A stretch of DNA of 64,000 nt from contig CAMDDZ010000001.1 in assembly GCA_945893145.1 (NCBI GenBank), positions 1-64,000 of the forward strand, in the 5' to 3' direction. Position numbers and translations under genes: made by a program. Source of the stretch: Rhodoplanes serenus. Its GTDB lineage: Bacteria; Pseudomonadota; Alphaproteobacteria; Rhizobiales; Xanthobacteraceae. Of the stretch, positions 17,094-26,487 are shown piece after piece. Numbering within the stretch: position 1 is the stretch's first letter; every line of letters begins with the position of its first letter. Under the pieces are notes generated by a model. The model did no database searches, was not told the DNA's origin, and saw only the letters and a program-made list of their open reading frames with translations.

Positions 17094-18782
17094 ATGGCCG
17101 ACGCCGAACGCAAACTCGCCAATGGAAAGAGCCGGATCGATTTCCGCACCGATCCTTCGCGCTATCGCCACTGGAAGCTTTCGGTCGAGGGCGAGGTGGC
17201 GACGCTTGCGATGGACGTGGACGAGGATGCGCCGCTGTTCGAAGGCTATCAGCTCAAGCTCAACTCCTACGATCTCGGGGTCGATATCGAGCTCGCCGAT
17301 GCGCTGGAACGGCTCCGCTTCGAGCATCCGCAGGTGCGGGTCGTGCTGCTGCGTTCGGGCAAACAGCGGGTGTTCTGCGCCGGCGCCAACATCCGCATGC
17401 TGGCGGGCGCAAGCCACGCGCACAAGGTCAACTTCTGCAAGTTCACCAACGAGACCCGCAACGCCATCGAGGACGCCAGCGAGTTTTCCAGCCAGCGCAT
17501 GATCTGCGTGGTGTCGGGTTCTTGCGCGGGCGGCGGGTATGAGCTGGCGCTTGCCGCCGACCACATCATTCTGACCGACGATGGCTCCTCGACCGTGTCG
17601 CTGCCGGAACTGCCGCTGCTGGCGGTGCTGCCCGGCACCGGCGGGCTGACCCGGATCACCGACAAACGCAAGGTCCGGCGCGATCTCGCCGATGTGTTCT
17701 GCACCACCGAGGAAGGCATCAAGGGCAAGCGCGCGGTCGAATGGCGGCTGGTCGACGAGGCGGTGCCGAACAGCAAGCTCGATGAGGCGGTGGCGGCGCG
17801 CGTGCGTGAGTTCGCCGCGAAGTCGGACCGCCCGAAAAACGCCAAGGGGATTACGCTCGCGCCGCTCGATGTCCGGGCGACGGCGGATGGGCGCGACTAT
17901 TCCTATATCTCGGTCGAACTGGCGCGCGCCGACCGCATCGCCACCATCACGCTGCGCGGTCCCAAGGCGCCGCCGCCGTCGTCTGCGGACGAGATGGTGG
18001 GGCAGGGCGCCGCGTTCTGGCCGCTGGCGCTGGCGCGCGAACTCGACGACGCCATTCTCGACCTCCGGCTGAACGAATTCGACACCGCCGCCATCGTGTT
18101 CAAGTCCGAAGGCGACCCCGCCGCGGTGCTCTCCTATGATGCGTTTCTCGACGCGCACAAGGAGCACTGGCTCGCGCGCGAAATCCGTCTCAAGTGGAAG
18201 CGCGTGCTCAAGCGCGTCGATCTGACGTCGCGCACGCTCGTTGCGCTCATCGAGCCGGGCTCCTGCTTCGCCGGCACGCTCGCTGAACTGATCTTCGCCG
18301 CCGACCGCTCCTACATGCTGGTCGGCCAGCACGAGGGCGACAATCGGCCGCCCGCCGCGATCGCGCTCAGCGCCATGAACTTCGGCCCCTATCCGATGTC
18401 GAACGGCATCACGCGGCTGCACAGCCGTTTCCTTGCCGACGGCGGTGCGGTCGAGCGCGCCCAAGCCTCGACCGGGAAAATGCTCGACGCTGAAGCCGCG
18501 GACGAATTGGGGCTCGTCACCGCGGCGCTCGACGACATCGACTGGGAGGATGAGATCCGCGTGTTCCTCGAAGAGCGCGCGAGCTTCTCGCCCGATGGCC
18601 TCACCGGCCTGGAGGCCAATCTCCGCTTCGGTGGGCCGGAGACGATGGAATCGAAAATCTTTGCGCGGCTGACCGCCTGGCAGAACTGGATCTTCCAGCG
18701 CCCCAACGCGGTCGGCGAGGACGGCGCGTTGCGGCGATACGGCACCGGCCAGAAGGCCGTGTTCGATACCAAGCGAGTTTGA
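17094..18782 (+). CDS. boxC: Benzoyl-CoA-dihydrodiol lyase BoxC
   Basis: A 562-residue cytoplasmic enzyme of the crotonase superfamily with two crotonase-like regions (about 60-260 and 280-480). BoxC cleaves the ring of 2,3-epoxybenzoyl-CoA with water, giving 3,4-dehydroadipyl-CoA semialdehyde and formate. CAGANIRMLAG is the first oxyanion region and SGSCAGGGYELALAADHI the central motif; EPGSCFAGTLAELIFAADR lies in the second region. Length and composition match BoxC. It lies between boxR and boxB, 34 nt before the boxB ATG. Confidence 0.95.
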   Translation: MADAERKLANGKSRIDFRTDPSRYRHWKLSVEGEVATLAMDVDEDAPLFEGYQLKLNSYDLGVDIELADALERLRFEHPQVRVVLLRSGKQRVFCAGANIRMLAGASHAHKVNFCKFTNETRNAIEDASEFSSQRMICVVSGSCAGGGYELALAADHIILTDDGSSTVSLPELPLLAVLPGTGGLTRITDKRKVRRDLADVFCTTEEGIKGKRAVEWRLVDEAVPNSKLDEAVAARVREFAAKSDRPKNAKGITLAPLDVRATADGRDYSYISVELARADRIATITLRGPKAPPPSSADEMVGQGAAFWPLALARELDDAILDLRLNEFDTAAIVFKSEGDPAAVLSYDAFLDAHKEHWLAREIRLKWKRVLKRVDLTSRTLVALIEPGSCFAGTLAELIFAADRSYMLVGQHEGDNRPPAAIALSAMNFGPYPMSNGITRLHSRFLADGGAVERAQASTGKMLDAEAADELGLVTAALDDIDWEDEIRVFLEERASFSPDGLTGLEANLRFGGPETMESKIFARLTAWQNWIFQRPNAVGEDGALRRYGTGQKAVFDTKRV

Positions 18783-18816
18783 TGCGGTGGCTGACGGGCA
18801 CAAACAGGAGGCTGTG

Positions 18817-20265
18817 ATGATTGACCTTATGAACGTCGACTACCGCGAGAAGATTCCGAACAATGTCAATCTCACCGAAGACCGCCGCGTTCTGAAGGCG
18901 CTCGAAGGCTGGCACCCGGGCTATCTCGACTGGTGGCAGAACATGGGGCCGGAAGGTTTCCAGGAATCGCTGGTCTATCTGCGCACCGCGGTGTCGGTCG
19001 ATCCGAAAGGCTGGGCCAAGTTCGACTATGTCCGCATGCCGGAATACCGCTGGGGCATCCTGCTGGCGCCGCCGGAGGAGAACCGCAAGATTCCGTTCGG
19101 TAAGCATTTCGGCGAGGCTGCCTGGCAGGAGATACCGGGCGAATACCGGGCCATGCTGCGCCGCCTCGTCGTGATCCAGGGTGACACCGAGCCCGCGTCG
19201 GTCGAGCAACAGCGCTATCTCGGCAAGACCGCGCCCTCGCTTTACGACCTGCGCAACCTGTTTCAGGTGAACGTGGAGGAGGGACGTCATCTTTGGGCAA
19301 TGGTCTATCTTCTGCACAAGTATTTCGGCCGCGACGGCCGCGACGAGGCCGAGGAATTGTTGCGCCGCCGCTCCGGCAGCGTGGACGCGCCGCGTATGCT
19401 GGGCGCCTTCAACGAGGCGACGCCGGACTGGCTGTCGTTCTTCATGTTCACCTTCTTCACCGACCGCGACGGCAAGATGCAACTCGAGTCGCTGGCGCAA
19501 TCCGGCTTCGATCCGCTATCGCGCACTTGCCGCTTCATGCTGACCGAAGAGGCACACCACATGTTCGTGGGCGAGACCGGCATCGGCCGCGTCGCGCAGC
19601 GCACCTGCGAGGCGATGAAAGCGGCCGGCATCGAGGACCCGAACGAAATCGCCAAAGTCCGCGCGCTTGGCGTGGTCGATTTGCCGACCATCCAGAAGAA
19701 GCTTAATCTGCACTACACGCTGTCGCTCGATTTGTTCGGCTCGGAGGTTTCGACCAACGCCGCGAACGCCTTCAACGCTGGGCTGAAGGGCCGCTTCCGC
19801 GAGACCTCGATCGAGGACGATCATCAGCTTGAAAGTGCCATCTATCCGGTGCTCAAGCTGGTCAATGGTCAGATCGCGCTGGTGGATGAGCCGGCGCTGA
19901 CCGCGCTCAACATGCGGCTGCGCGATGATTACACCCGCGACTGCGCGAAGGGCATCGAGCGCTTCAACAAAATTATCGAGCGCATCGGTGTGGATTTCCG
20001 GCTGGCGCTGCCGCACGTGGCATTCCACCGCAACATCGGCGAGTTCAAGGACACCTACGCGACACCCACCGGCGTGCTGATCGACGCCGCGACCTGGGGC
20101 AAGGAAAAGGACAAATGGCTACCGTCCGCCGCGGACGGCGAATTCATTGCCTCGCTGATGAAGCCGGTGAGCGAGCCGGGCGAGTTCGCCTCCTGGATTG
20201 CGGCGCCCAAGGTCGGCATCGACAACCGGCCGGGCGATTTTGAGTATGTGAAAATCGCGGCATAG
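18817..20265 (+). CDS. boxB: Benzoyl-CoA 2,3-epoxidase oxygenase subunit BoxB
   Basis: A 482-residue di-iron oxygenase that epoxidises benzoyl-CoA. Two E-x2-H pairs, E155/H158 (EEGRH) and E245/H248 (EEAHH), match the carboxylate-bridged di-iron ligands of BoxB. The start at MIDLMN is supported by AGGAGG five nt upstream; a GTG 30 nt earlier is less likely. BoxB needs electrons from the reductase BoxA, which is not encoded next to it. Downstream there is only a broken tctC gene, so boxA and the semialdehyde dehydrogenase boxD must lie elsewhere or be replaced. Confidence 0.95.
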   Translation: MIDLMNVDYREKIPNNVNLTEDRRVLKALEGWHPGYLDWWQNMGPEGFQESLVYLRTAVSVDPKGWAKFDYVRMPEYRWGILLAPPEENRKIPFGKHFGEAAWQEIPGEYRAMLRRLVVIQGDTEPASVEQQRYLGKTAPSLYDLRNLFQVNVEEGRHLWAMVYLLHKYFGRDGRDEAEELLRRRSGSVDAPRMLGAFNEATPDWLSFFMFTFFTDRDGKMQLESLAQSGFDPLSRTCRFMLTEEAHHMFVGETGIGRVAQRTCEAMKAAGIEDPNEIAKVRALGVVDLPTIQKKLNLHYTLSLDLFGSEVSTNAANAFNAGLKGRFRETSIEDDHQLESAIYPVLKLVNGQIALVDEPALTALNMRLRDDYTRDCAKGIERFNKIIERIGVDFRLALPHVAFHRNIGEFKDTYATPTGVLIDAATWGKEKDKWLPSAADGEFIASLMKPVSEPGEFASWIAAPKVGIDNRPGDFEYVKIAA

Positions 20266-20299
20266 GATAAGCCCCAGCAACACATGCGGGGAGCGAAAC

Positions 20300-21244
20300 G
20301 TGAGACGGATCCTATTTGCCGCGGCTTTGCTCTCGCTGTTGGGAGCCGCCGGCGCGCAGGCGCAATCGAGCCGCACCATCAAGCTCGTGGTGCCTTATCC
20401 GCCGGCCGGTACTGCCGACATCGTGGCGCGGCTGCTTGCCGACCAGATCGGCAAATCCGGCGGCCCTACCATTGTAATCGAAAACCGTCCCGGGGGCGGG
20501 ACGGCAATCGCCTCCGAAGCGGTGTCGCGTGCTGTGCCCGACGGCAATACGCTGCTGATGATCTCGCCCGAGTTCGTCATCACGCCGCATCTGCGCAAGC
20601 CGAACTACGATCCGCTGACGAGCTTCGAGCCGATCTGCCAGCTCGTCAATTCGCCGACCGTGATTGTCGTCAACGGCGACTCGCCGTAGCGGACGCTCAA
20701 CGATCTGCTCAATGCCGCTAGCGCCAAGCCGGGCGAACTGACGATGGCCAGCACCGGCATTTTCCAGGTCGCAATCGAGCAACTGAAGCGCGCCGCCAAG
20801 GCCAACATCACGTTCTTGCCGTATCCCGGCAACGCGCCGGCCGCCAATGCGCTGTTGGGCAATCACATCACGTCGCTGTTTGCGGTCTATCCGACGGTTG
20901 CGGAGCTGGTGAAGTCCGGCAAGCTGCGGGCGATCGCGGCGGCCTCGCGCAAGCGGATCGCCGCGTTGCCTGACGTGCCGACCGTGATCGAGTCGGGCTA
21001 TAGCGATTACGAGGTCGAGAGCTGGTCTGGTCTGCTCGCGCCCGCCAAGACACCGGCGCAAGATGTTTCGCAGCTTGCAGGCTTCTTTACGATGGCTTTG
21101 AAAGCGCCGGAGATCACCGCCAAACTTGCGGCTCAGGATTCCTACGCGGTTCACGTCTGCGGCGCCGACTTCGCCGCCTTCATCCGCAAGCAATATGAAG
21201 AGACCGGGCGCATCATCCGCGAGAGCAATTTCAAGGCTCAATAA
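20300..21244 (+). pseudogene. TctC/Bug-family binding protein gene interrupted by one in-frame TAG
   Basis: The frame opens at a GTG at 20300 after GGGGAG and encodes a signal peptide (ending AQAQ) and the TctC entry motif VVPYPPAGTADIVAR. It stops at TAG 20687-20689 after NGDSP. The same frame continues without shift (RTLNDLLNAASAKPGEL) to 21244 and gives the normal C-terminal half. Total length of about 314 codons is normal for the family, so a single nonsense base change is the only lesion seen. It lies 34 nt after boxB on the same strand and may once have served an aromatic acid. Confidence 0.88.
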
Positions 21245-21379
21245 CTGCGCATTCATCTGGCGATGAATGGAAATTTATCAACGTTGCCAACAATTTAGGT
21301 GGGTTAATCGGAACGCGCCGGAATCCTGCGCATTGGTTCGGCGATGAGTTTCCACCGCCTACCAACAAGGAGCACTTCA

Positions 21380-21571
21380 ATGCGCAAGATCGTTCTCGCA
21401 CTCGCCGCTGTCGCCGCCATTGGCGCCGCGGTTCCCGTTGTCAGCTCGAGTCCGGCGGAAGCCCGGGCCGTGTTGGTCAACAAGTACCACCACAACCACC
21501 ATTCCTACAGCCGGTACTTCGGCTGGTTCAGGGGCCATCACTACGGCTGGTTCAGCCACCGGCATCGCTAA
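21380..21571 (+). CDS. Small His-rich secreted protein
   Basis: A 63-residue protein with an A/V-rich signal peptide (residues 1-29, ending AEARA) followed by a mature peptide of about 34 residues dominated by His, Tyr, Arg and aromatic residues (KYHHNHHSYSRYFG, then FRGHHYGWFSHRHR). AAGGAG lies 9 nt before the ATG. It may bind metal in the periplasm, but no family was recognised. It is monocistronic, between a pseudogene and a convergent gene pair. Confidence 0.7.
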   Translation: MRKIVLALAAVAAIGAAVPVVSSSPAEARAVLVNKYHHNHHSYSRYFGWFRGHHYGWFSHRHR

Positions 21572-21625
21572 CGACAGCCGACGGCAGGGAGCGCAGCGGC
21601 GGAAATGCCGCTGCGCTTTCGCGCG

Positions 21626-23305
21626 TCAGCGGCGCAAGAATGCCCGAACCGCCGCGATGACGCCCGCCGTCAGGATGAGCGCGAACCCGCACCAGATGAT
21701 CACCCGTGCGTTATGGCCCGCGAGGAACGACTGCTCGGTCTCCAGCTCTTTCAAGGCGAGCGCCGCCAGGATCAGTTCGGATATCTGAAGCACGCCGAGA
21801 GCCAGCAAGAGGCCGTTGGTGCGATGTGCGATTTTGCGCTCCTCGTGGTCGATCAGGTCCTTGCGAAGCTCATAGACGTGGGTTGTGAAACGGTCGATGC
21901 CGGCAGCGCGTTGGTCCAAGCCGCGCTGCTTGACGATCTGATCGAACATGATGCGTTCGGTCGGATAGCGGAAAATGTTCGGCAGCGCATGGAGCGTGTG
22001 GTTTTCGAAGAGCTGGAAGCGCGCCAGAAATTCGGCGTGCTCGGTCCGCGTGTTGGAGTTTCCGATGTCGCGCACCCACTGGAGCGTCCGTGTGTTTTCC
22101 TTGATCTGATCGACGAGTTTCGCGTTCTGCTCCAGCAGATATTCGTTGTAAACGATGGCGACGTTGGTCAGCAGAAAATACGGACAGCCGCCCAGAGTGT
22201 CGCGCATTTGAGTGTAGGGCCGCGCGACGCGGGAGTAGCGCGTGGTCAGCTTGGGATGGATCACCAGCACGTCTTCGGCCGTCGCGACCGATTGCGACAG
22301 GCTGTCGATCACCTCCTGCTCGTCCTGATTGTCGACATCCAGAACGTTTTGCGCCAGCGCCGCGAAGGCGCGCTCGCCGTGGCTGACTGTCATGGTCTTG
22401 CCTTGCACATCCGGACGCGCCGCCTCGCGTGCGGCAGTACACCAGCGCGCAACATCCGCGTACCGGTCCGCACCCACGACCTCGACCGACGCCGATTGCA
22501 GTGTATGCCAGCCAAGCTCCGCTATGCCGTCAACGGCGGCAGCCTGCTGCTTGCGGTGCCCCCAGCCGAGCGCCGGCTTTGGAATTGATCGCAGCAGATC
22601 GGAGAACAGATTGCCCGGCTGCCCATCGTCGCGGACGGCCGCCAGCCGCCGCCTGAGGAACGCCAGAAGGTCGAGGCCCTGTGTTTCGCCTGGCAGCTTG
22701 AAGGTGATCTTGGAGCGGAGTTCGTCGAGCTCCCGGCTCTGACTCGCGCCCGAAGTATCGACCAGGCTGGTCAGCGCCGAGATCAGCTTGGCGATCCGGT
22801 CTTCGCCCTGCGGTGTGACCTGTGTCAGCGCGGTGTTGGCGATGTGCAGGACGAAGGCCGGAGCATAGATCACGTGTCCGCTGTCGAACAGCGTCAGAAC
22901 GTCGGTGAACAGGGCGGGGATGCGGGCTGGCGGGATCGCGATGATCCGGTCTTCCCAAACCGTCGTCATTTCGCCGATTTCAATTTCGACGTGGATCGCG
23001 GACGTGGCGCTGTCGCTGGACTTGCCAGGAAATGCGTCCACGCGGGCGACAACCGGAAGGCGGTTTCGCGTCGTCAGCGGGATGGTGACGTCACGGTAGA
23101 ACGAACTGATGCGGCTGACATGGCTTGCCGCCGCCGGAGACGCCGCAATGGTCTGGTTGATAAATTCAAGGTTGAGCGGCTTCGCGCGCGTGCCACCGCC
23201 GTTCCACTTGGCTGCGGGGATGAAGAAGTATCGCAGCGATACGTCTGCGCCCGCGAGAACGGATTCGTTTTTGGTGCTGCCGGCGGTTCCAGGCTCATTC
23301 AACAT
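21626..23305 (-). CDS. Uncharacterised 559-aa protein with C-terminal double membrane anchor
   Basis: No family was recognised. The N-terminal 450 residues are soluble, with mixed alpha/beta character. Long charged helices follow (about 400-495, NAKLVDQIKENTRTLQWVRD and HVYELRKDLIDHEERK), then two hydrophobic segments (about 500-520 and 535-555) with a short polar loop, and a basic end (RAFLRR). A large soluble domain, long helix and two terminal membrane helices resemble CorA-like channels, but the GMN loop of CorA is absent. Its start codon overlaps the stop of the upstream GNAT gene by one base (TGATG), so the two are translationally coupled. Confidence 0.75.
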   Translation of the reverse strand: MLNEPGTAGSTKNESVLAGADVSLRYFFIPAAKWNGGGTRAKPLNLEFINQTIAASPAAASHVSRISSFYRDVTIPLTTRNRLPVVARVDAFPGKSSDSATSAIHVEIEIGEMTTVWEDRIIAIPPARIPALFTDVLTLFDSGHVIYAPAFVLHIANTALTQVTPQGEDRIAKLISALTSLVDTSGASQSRELDELRSKITFKLPGETQGLDLLAFLRRRLAAVRDDGQPGNLFSDLLRSIPKPALGWGHRKQQAAAVDGIAELGWHTLQSASVEVVGADRYADVARWCTAAREAARPDVQGKTMTVSHGERAFAALAQNVLDVDNQDEQEVIDSLSQSVATAEDVLVIHPKLTTRYSRVARPYTQMRDTLGGCPYFLLTNVAIVYNEYLLEQNAKLVDQIKENTRTLQWVRDIGNSNTRTEHAEFLARFQLFENHTLHALPNIFRYPTERIMFDQIVKQRGLDQRAAGIDRFTTHVYELRKDLIDHEERKIAHRTNGLLLALGVLQISELILAALALKELETEQSFLAGHNARVIIWCGFALILTAGVIAAVRAFLRR

Positions 23306-24027
23306 CAGTGCAATGCTCCAAGCGGTGTCACGTTCGAGGGTAAGCTGTTCAAGACGCTGACGAGTTCGGGCGTTTCGCGCTGCCCGAGTGAGTCGAAGAA
23401 TTCGACCAGGAATGTGCGAATCGATTCAGTCGGCAGGCTTTGAGGGGGAGCCTGATCGGGCGTTAGCAGGACCAGCATGAGATCCTGAACGGGCTGCTTG
23501 TCCGGACCAAGGCGCGGCTGAATGTAGCTCAGCCCGATCCTGCGGCCTCCAAGCGCTGCGATGATCGTCGCCCGCCGCTCCGCGATCCGGTGCTCGCCAG
23601 CGTCCGTCTGCGCTTCGGGGCGTTCGACCTCGGCGAAGATCGGCGGGCGAACGCCGCCGTTGTCCGCAGTGACCCGCGCAATCGCATCCAGAAGCAGGCG
23701 GCGGGCCAATCCACTCTGCCGCGCACTGGGGGCAACTGCGATGTAGGTGACCAGCGCCGACCGGCTGGCGCGATAATATTCGATCAACACGCCGGCCACG
23801 CTTTCATCGCCGCGCCGCGCAACGATCACATGCAGGATCGGGCTGGGTGGTGGCGGATCATTGTCCAGCAGCGGCAACCAATCGTCCGGCGATTCGGTTT
23901 CGTCACGGCGCGGAAACGCGGGGCGATAGACACGCTCGAAAAAGTCGCCGCACAGCGCGCGGCGCGCGGCCGGCTCGCGGACGTCGGAGCGCAGGTCGAT
24001 GAGCTCGATCGGAGAACTGTCCGGCAT
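23305..24027 (-). CDS. GNAT-type acetyltransferase with C-terminal extension
   Basis: A 240-residue protein. Residues about 5-165 look like a GNAT fold; the acetyl-CoA-binding motif is VTYIAVAPSARQSGLARRLL. The last 60 residues (PTESIRTFLVEFFDSLGQRE onward) form an extension not typical of GNAT enzymes. Start chosen at MPDSSPIEL; codons further upstream overlap the CoxL-type gene and have an unlikely Arg-rich composition. It overlaps the 559-aa membrane protein gene by one base, implying joint function, perhaps modification of that protein or its ligand (inference). Confidence 0.75.
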   Translation of the reverse strand: MPDSSPIELIDLRSDVREPAARRALCGDFFERVYRPAFPRRDETESPDDWLPLLDNDPPPPSPILHVIVARRGDESVAGVLIEYYRASRSALVTYIAVAPSARQSGLARRLLLDAIARVTADNGGVRPPIFAEVERPEAQTDAGEHRIAERRATIIAALGGRRIGLSYIQPRLGPDKQPVQDLMLVLLTPDQAPPQSLPTESIRTFLVEFFDSLGQRETPELVSVLNSLPSNVTPLGALH

Positions 24028-24064
24028 TGCCAAGGTGGGTGATCTGAAGTTCGAGGCTGGGATT

Positions 24065-26401
24065 CTAGTTGCTGCGGCTGGCGGTCTTGGCCGCCTGGAT
24101 GGCTTGCCACACCTTATACGGCGTACACGGCGTGTCGATGTGCTTGATGCCGAACCCGGAGAGCGCATCGACGATGGCGTTGACGCCGGCTGAGAGCGAA
24201 CCGACGGTGCCAGCTTCGCCCGCGCCCTTGACGCCGAGCGGGTTGGTCGGCGTCGGCACCGGATTGTCCTCGATGGTGACGGAGCAGAAATTTTCCGCGC
24301 GCGGCATGGCGTAGTCCATGAACGAGCCGCTCAGCACCTGGCCGCCGGCGTCGTAGGCCTTGTCCTCCATCAGCACTTGGCCCATGCCCTGCGCGATACC
24401 GCCCATGATCTGGCCCTTGACCAGCATCGGATTGATGACGGTACCAACGTCATCGACGACCCAATAGCCGACAATTTGTGTCGCGCCGGTCTCGGGATCA
24501 ATCTCGACTTCGCAGACGTGGCAGCCGTTTGGGAAATTGCCGGTGCGCGCGCGGTAGGTCGCGGTCTCGTAGAGGCCGGGTTCCATGCCGGGTGGCAGCT
24601 TGTCGAGCTGGAACGCGGCCTTCGCGACGTCATGGATGCCCATGCCGCGGTCGGTGCCCGCGATGGTGAAGCGGCCATTCTTGAATTCGAGATCGGCGTC
24701 GGAAGCCTCCAGCAGATGCGCTGCGAGCTTCCTGCCCTTGGCGATGACTTTTTCGCTCACCAGCACGATGGCGCCGCCACTCATCGTGGTCGAGCGCGAG
24801 CCGCCGGTGCCCATGCCGAACGCGACCGCATCGGTGTCACCCTGAATGAACTTGATCTTGTCCGGATCGACTCCAAGCTGGTCGACGAGGATTTGCGTCT
24901 GGATCGTGGCGTGGCCTTGGCCGTGCGAGATCGAGCCGGTGACAAAGGTCATGCCGCCCAGTGGATCGAAGCGGATTTCGGCGGTTTCGATGGTCGGGTC
25001 GGCGGCCTGCTCGATGGTGTTGGAGATGCCGATGCCACGTAGCACGCCACGCTTGCCTGCCGCGGCGCGCCGTTGCTCGAAGTCCGCCCAATCGGCGAGC
25101 CGCATGGTGCGGTTCAGGTTCTCCTCGAAGCGGCCGCTGTCATAGGTGAACGTCAGCGGCGTCTTGTACGGCATTTTATCGGGCGGAATGGTGTTACGCC
25201 GCCGCAACTCGGCCGGATCGATTTTCATTTCGTCGGCCGCGATGTCGATCAGCCGTTCGATCATGTAGGACGCTTCCGGACGTCCGGCGCCGCGATAAGG
25301 CGACGTGCAGTGCGTGTTGGTCAGCATTCCTGAGATCGCGACGTGCAGCGCCGGTGTGGTGTAGGTGCCGACGACCGTGCCGATGTTCACCACGGGCGGC
25401 ATTGCACCACGGAACGACACGAAGGCGCCGAGATTGCCAAAGCTCCTGATGCGAACGCCGAGGAAATTGCCGTCCCGGTCGAGCGCCAGCGCTGCATCGA
25501 CGATGTTGTCACGGGCGTCGTCGTCGCTGACATGCGCCTCGTTGCGGGTGGCGAGCCATTTCACCGGCTTGCCGACGCGGCGCGCCGCCCAGAGCATCAG
25601 GATGATCTCGGGATACACCGAGCCTCGCAGCCCATAGGAGCCGCCGATGTCGCCGGTGATCAGCCGAAGCTGCGCTTCGGGAATTTGCAGCGTGGTTTCG
25701 GCGATGGCGTTGCGGAACAGCCACGGCCGCTGGAAGCCGCAATGCAACGTGTAGCGCTCCGTGCCCGGATCGTATTCGCCGGTTACGCCGCGCGGCTCCA
25801 AGGTGTTGGCCGTGACGCGGTTAATGACAAGCCGCTGCTCGACCACGTGGGCGGCCTTGGCAAAAGCCTCATCCACGGCCGCCTTGTTGCCGGCCTGATA
25901 GAAATACGCCTCGTTATTCGGGCAGTCGTCGTAGAGCTGCGGCGCGCCTTTCTCGAACGCATCGCGCGCCGACACCACAGCGGGGCGGGGCGCGTAATCC
26001 ACCTCGACGCGCTCGGCGGCATCGCGCGCGAGATCGAGCGTGTCGGCGATCACGACCGCGACCGGATAACCCACATGCCGGACGCGGTCGACCGCAATCG
26101 CCGGCCGGTACGGCAGGTACATGGCCGTGCCATCGCGTCTCTTGTAGGGCGCCATCGACGGCATGGTGCCGATGCCGTCGGCCTCGTAGTCCTTGCCGGT
26201 GAGGACCGCGTGGACGCCCGGCATTTGCAGCGCCGCTCGTGCGTCGATGCCGCGGATGTCGGCGTGCGCGTGCGGCGAGCGCAGGATTGCGGCGTGAAGC
26301 TCGCCCGCGAGCTTGAGGTCGTCGTAGTAGCGCCCGCGCCCCTGCAACAGACGCGGATCCTCGCGCCGCCGCACCGATTGACCGATCGAGAATTCGCCCA
26401 T
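24065..26401 (-). CDS. Xanthine dehydrogenase/CO dehydrogenase-family molybdopterin-binding large subunit
   Basis: A 778-residue CoxL/CutL-type subunit. It starts IGQSVRRREDPRLLQGRGRY, typical of the family. The active-site loop reads CTSPYRGAGRPEASYM, like form II CO dehydrogenase (AYRGAGR) and unlike form I (AYRCSFR), so CO oxidation is not implied. GVKGAGEAGTVG near the end contains the catalytic Glu. The enzyme needs FAD and [2Fe-2S] subunits, but none is encoded beside it. It probably hydroxylates an aromatic or heterocyclic substrate. It starts after GGAG and ends 38 nt before the GNAT gene. Confidence 0.9.
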   Translation of the reverse strand: MGEFSIGQSVRRREDPRLLQGRGRYYDDLKLAGELHAAILRSPHAHADIRGIDARAALQMPGVHAVLTGKDYEADGIGTMPSMAPYKRRDGTAMYLPYRPAIAVDRVRHVGYPVAVVIADTLDLARDAAERVEVDYAPRPAVVSARDAFEKGAPQLYDDCPNNEAYFYQAGNKAAVDEAFAKAAHVVEQRLVINRVTANTLEPRGVTGEYDPGTERYTLHCGFQRPWLFRNAIAETTLQIPEAQLRLITGDIGGSYGLRGSVYPEIILMLWAARRVGKPVKWLATRNEAHVSDDDARDNIVDAALALDRDGNFLGVRIRSFGNLGAFVSFRGAMPPVVNIGTVVGTYTTPALHVAISGMLTNTHCTSPYRGAGRPEASYMIERLIDIAADEMKIDPAELRRRNTIPPDKMPYKTPLTFTYDSGRFEENLNRTMRLADWADFEQRRAAAGKRGVLRGIGISNTIEQAADPTIETAEIRFDPLGGMTFVTGSISHGQGHATIQTQILVDQLGVDPDKIKFIQGDTDAVAFGMGTGGSRSTTMSGGAIVLVSEKVIAKGRKLAAHLLEASDADLEFKNGRFTIAGTDRGMGIHDVAKAAFQLDKLPPGMEPGLYETATYRARTGNFPNGCHVCEVEIDPETGATQIVGYWVVDDVGTVINPMLVKGQIMGGIAQGMGQVLMEDKAYDAGGQVLSGSFMDYAMPRAENFCSVTIEDNPVPTPTNPLGVKGAGEAGTVGSLSAGVNAIVDALSGFGIKHIDTPCTPYKVWQAIQAAKTASRSN

Positions 26402-26487
26402 CGCTTGCTCCGCCCAACGGCCGCCAGTCTAACCGGCCAAGCGCGCACGATACTATGTCCTAGGAATGAAACGAGCGATGCGGACGA

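Noticed and set aside
16983..18803. Long minus-strand open frame (about 606 codons) opposite boxC
   Set aside because: The plus strand encodes a full-length BoxC with all motifs; the antisense frame has Arg/Glu/His-rich shadow composition typical of GC-rich genomes.
20687..20689. TAG in the tctC gene as a recoded (pyrrolysine-type) codon
   Set aside because: No recoding machinery is expected in this group and the flanking sequence shows no stimulatory structure; a simple nonsense change or sequencing error is more likely.
24065..26401. CoxL-type protein as a true carbon monoxide dehydrogenase
   Set aside because: The active-site loop is PYRGAGR and not AYRCSFR, and CoxM and CoxS genes are absent.
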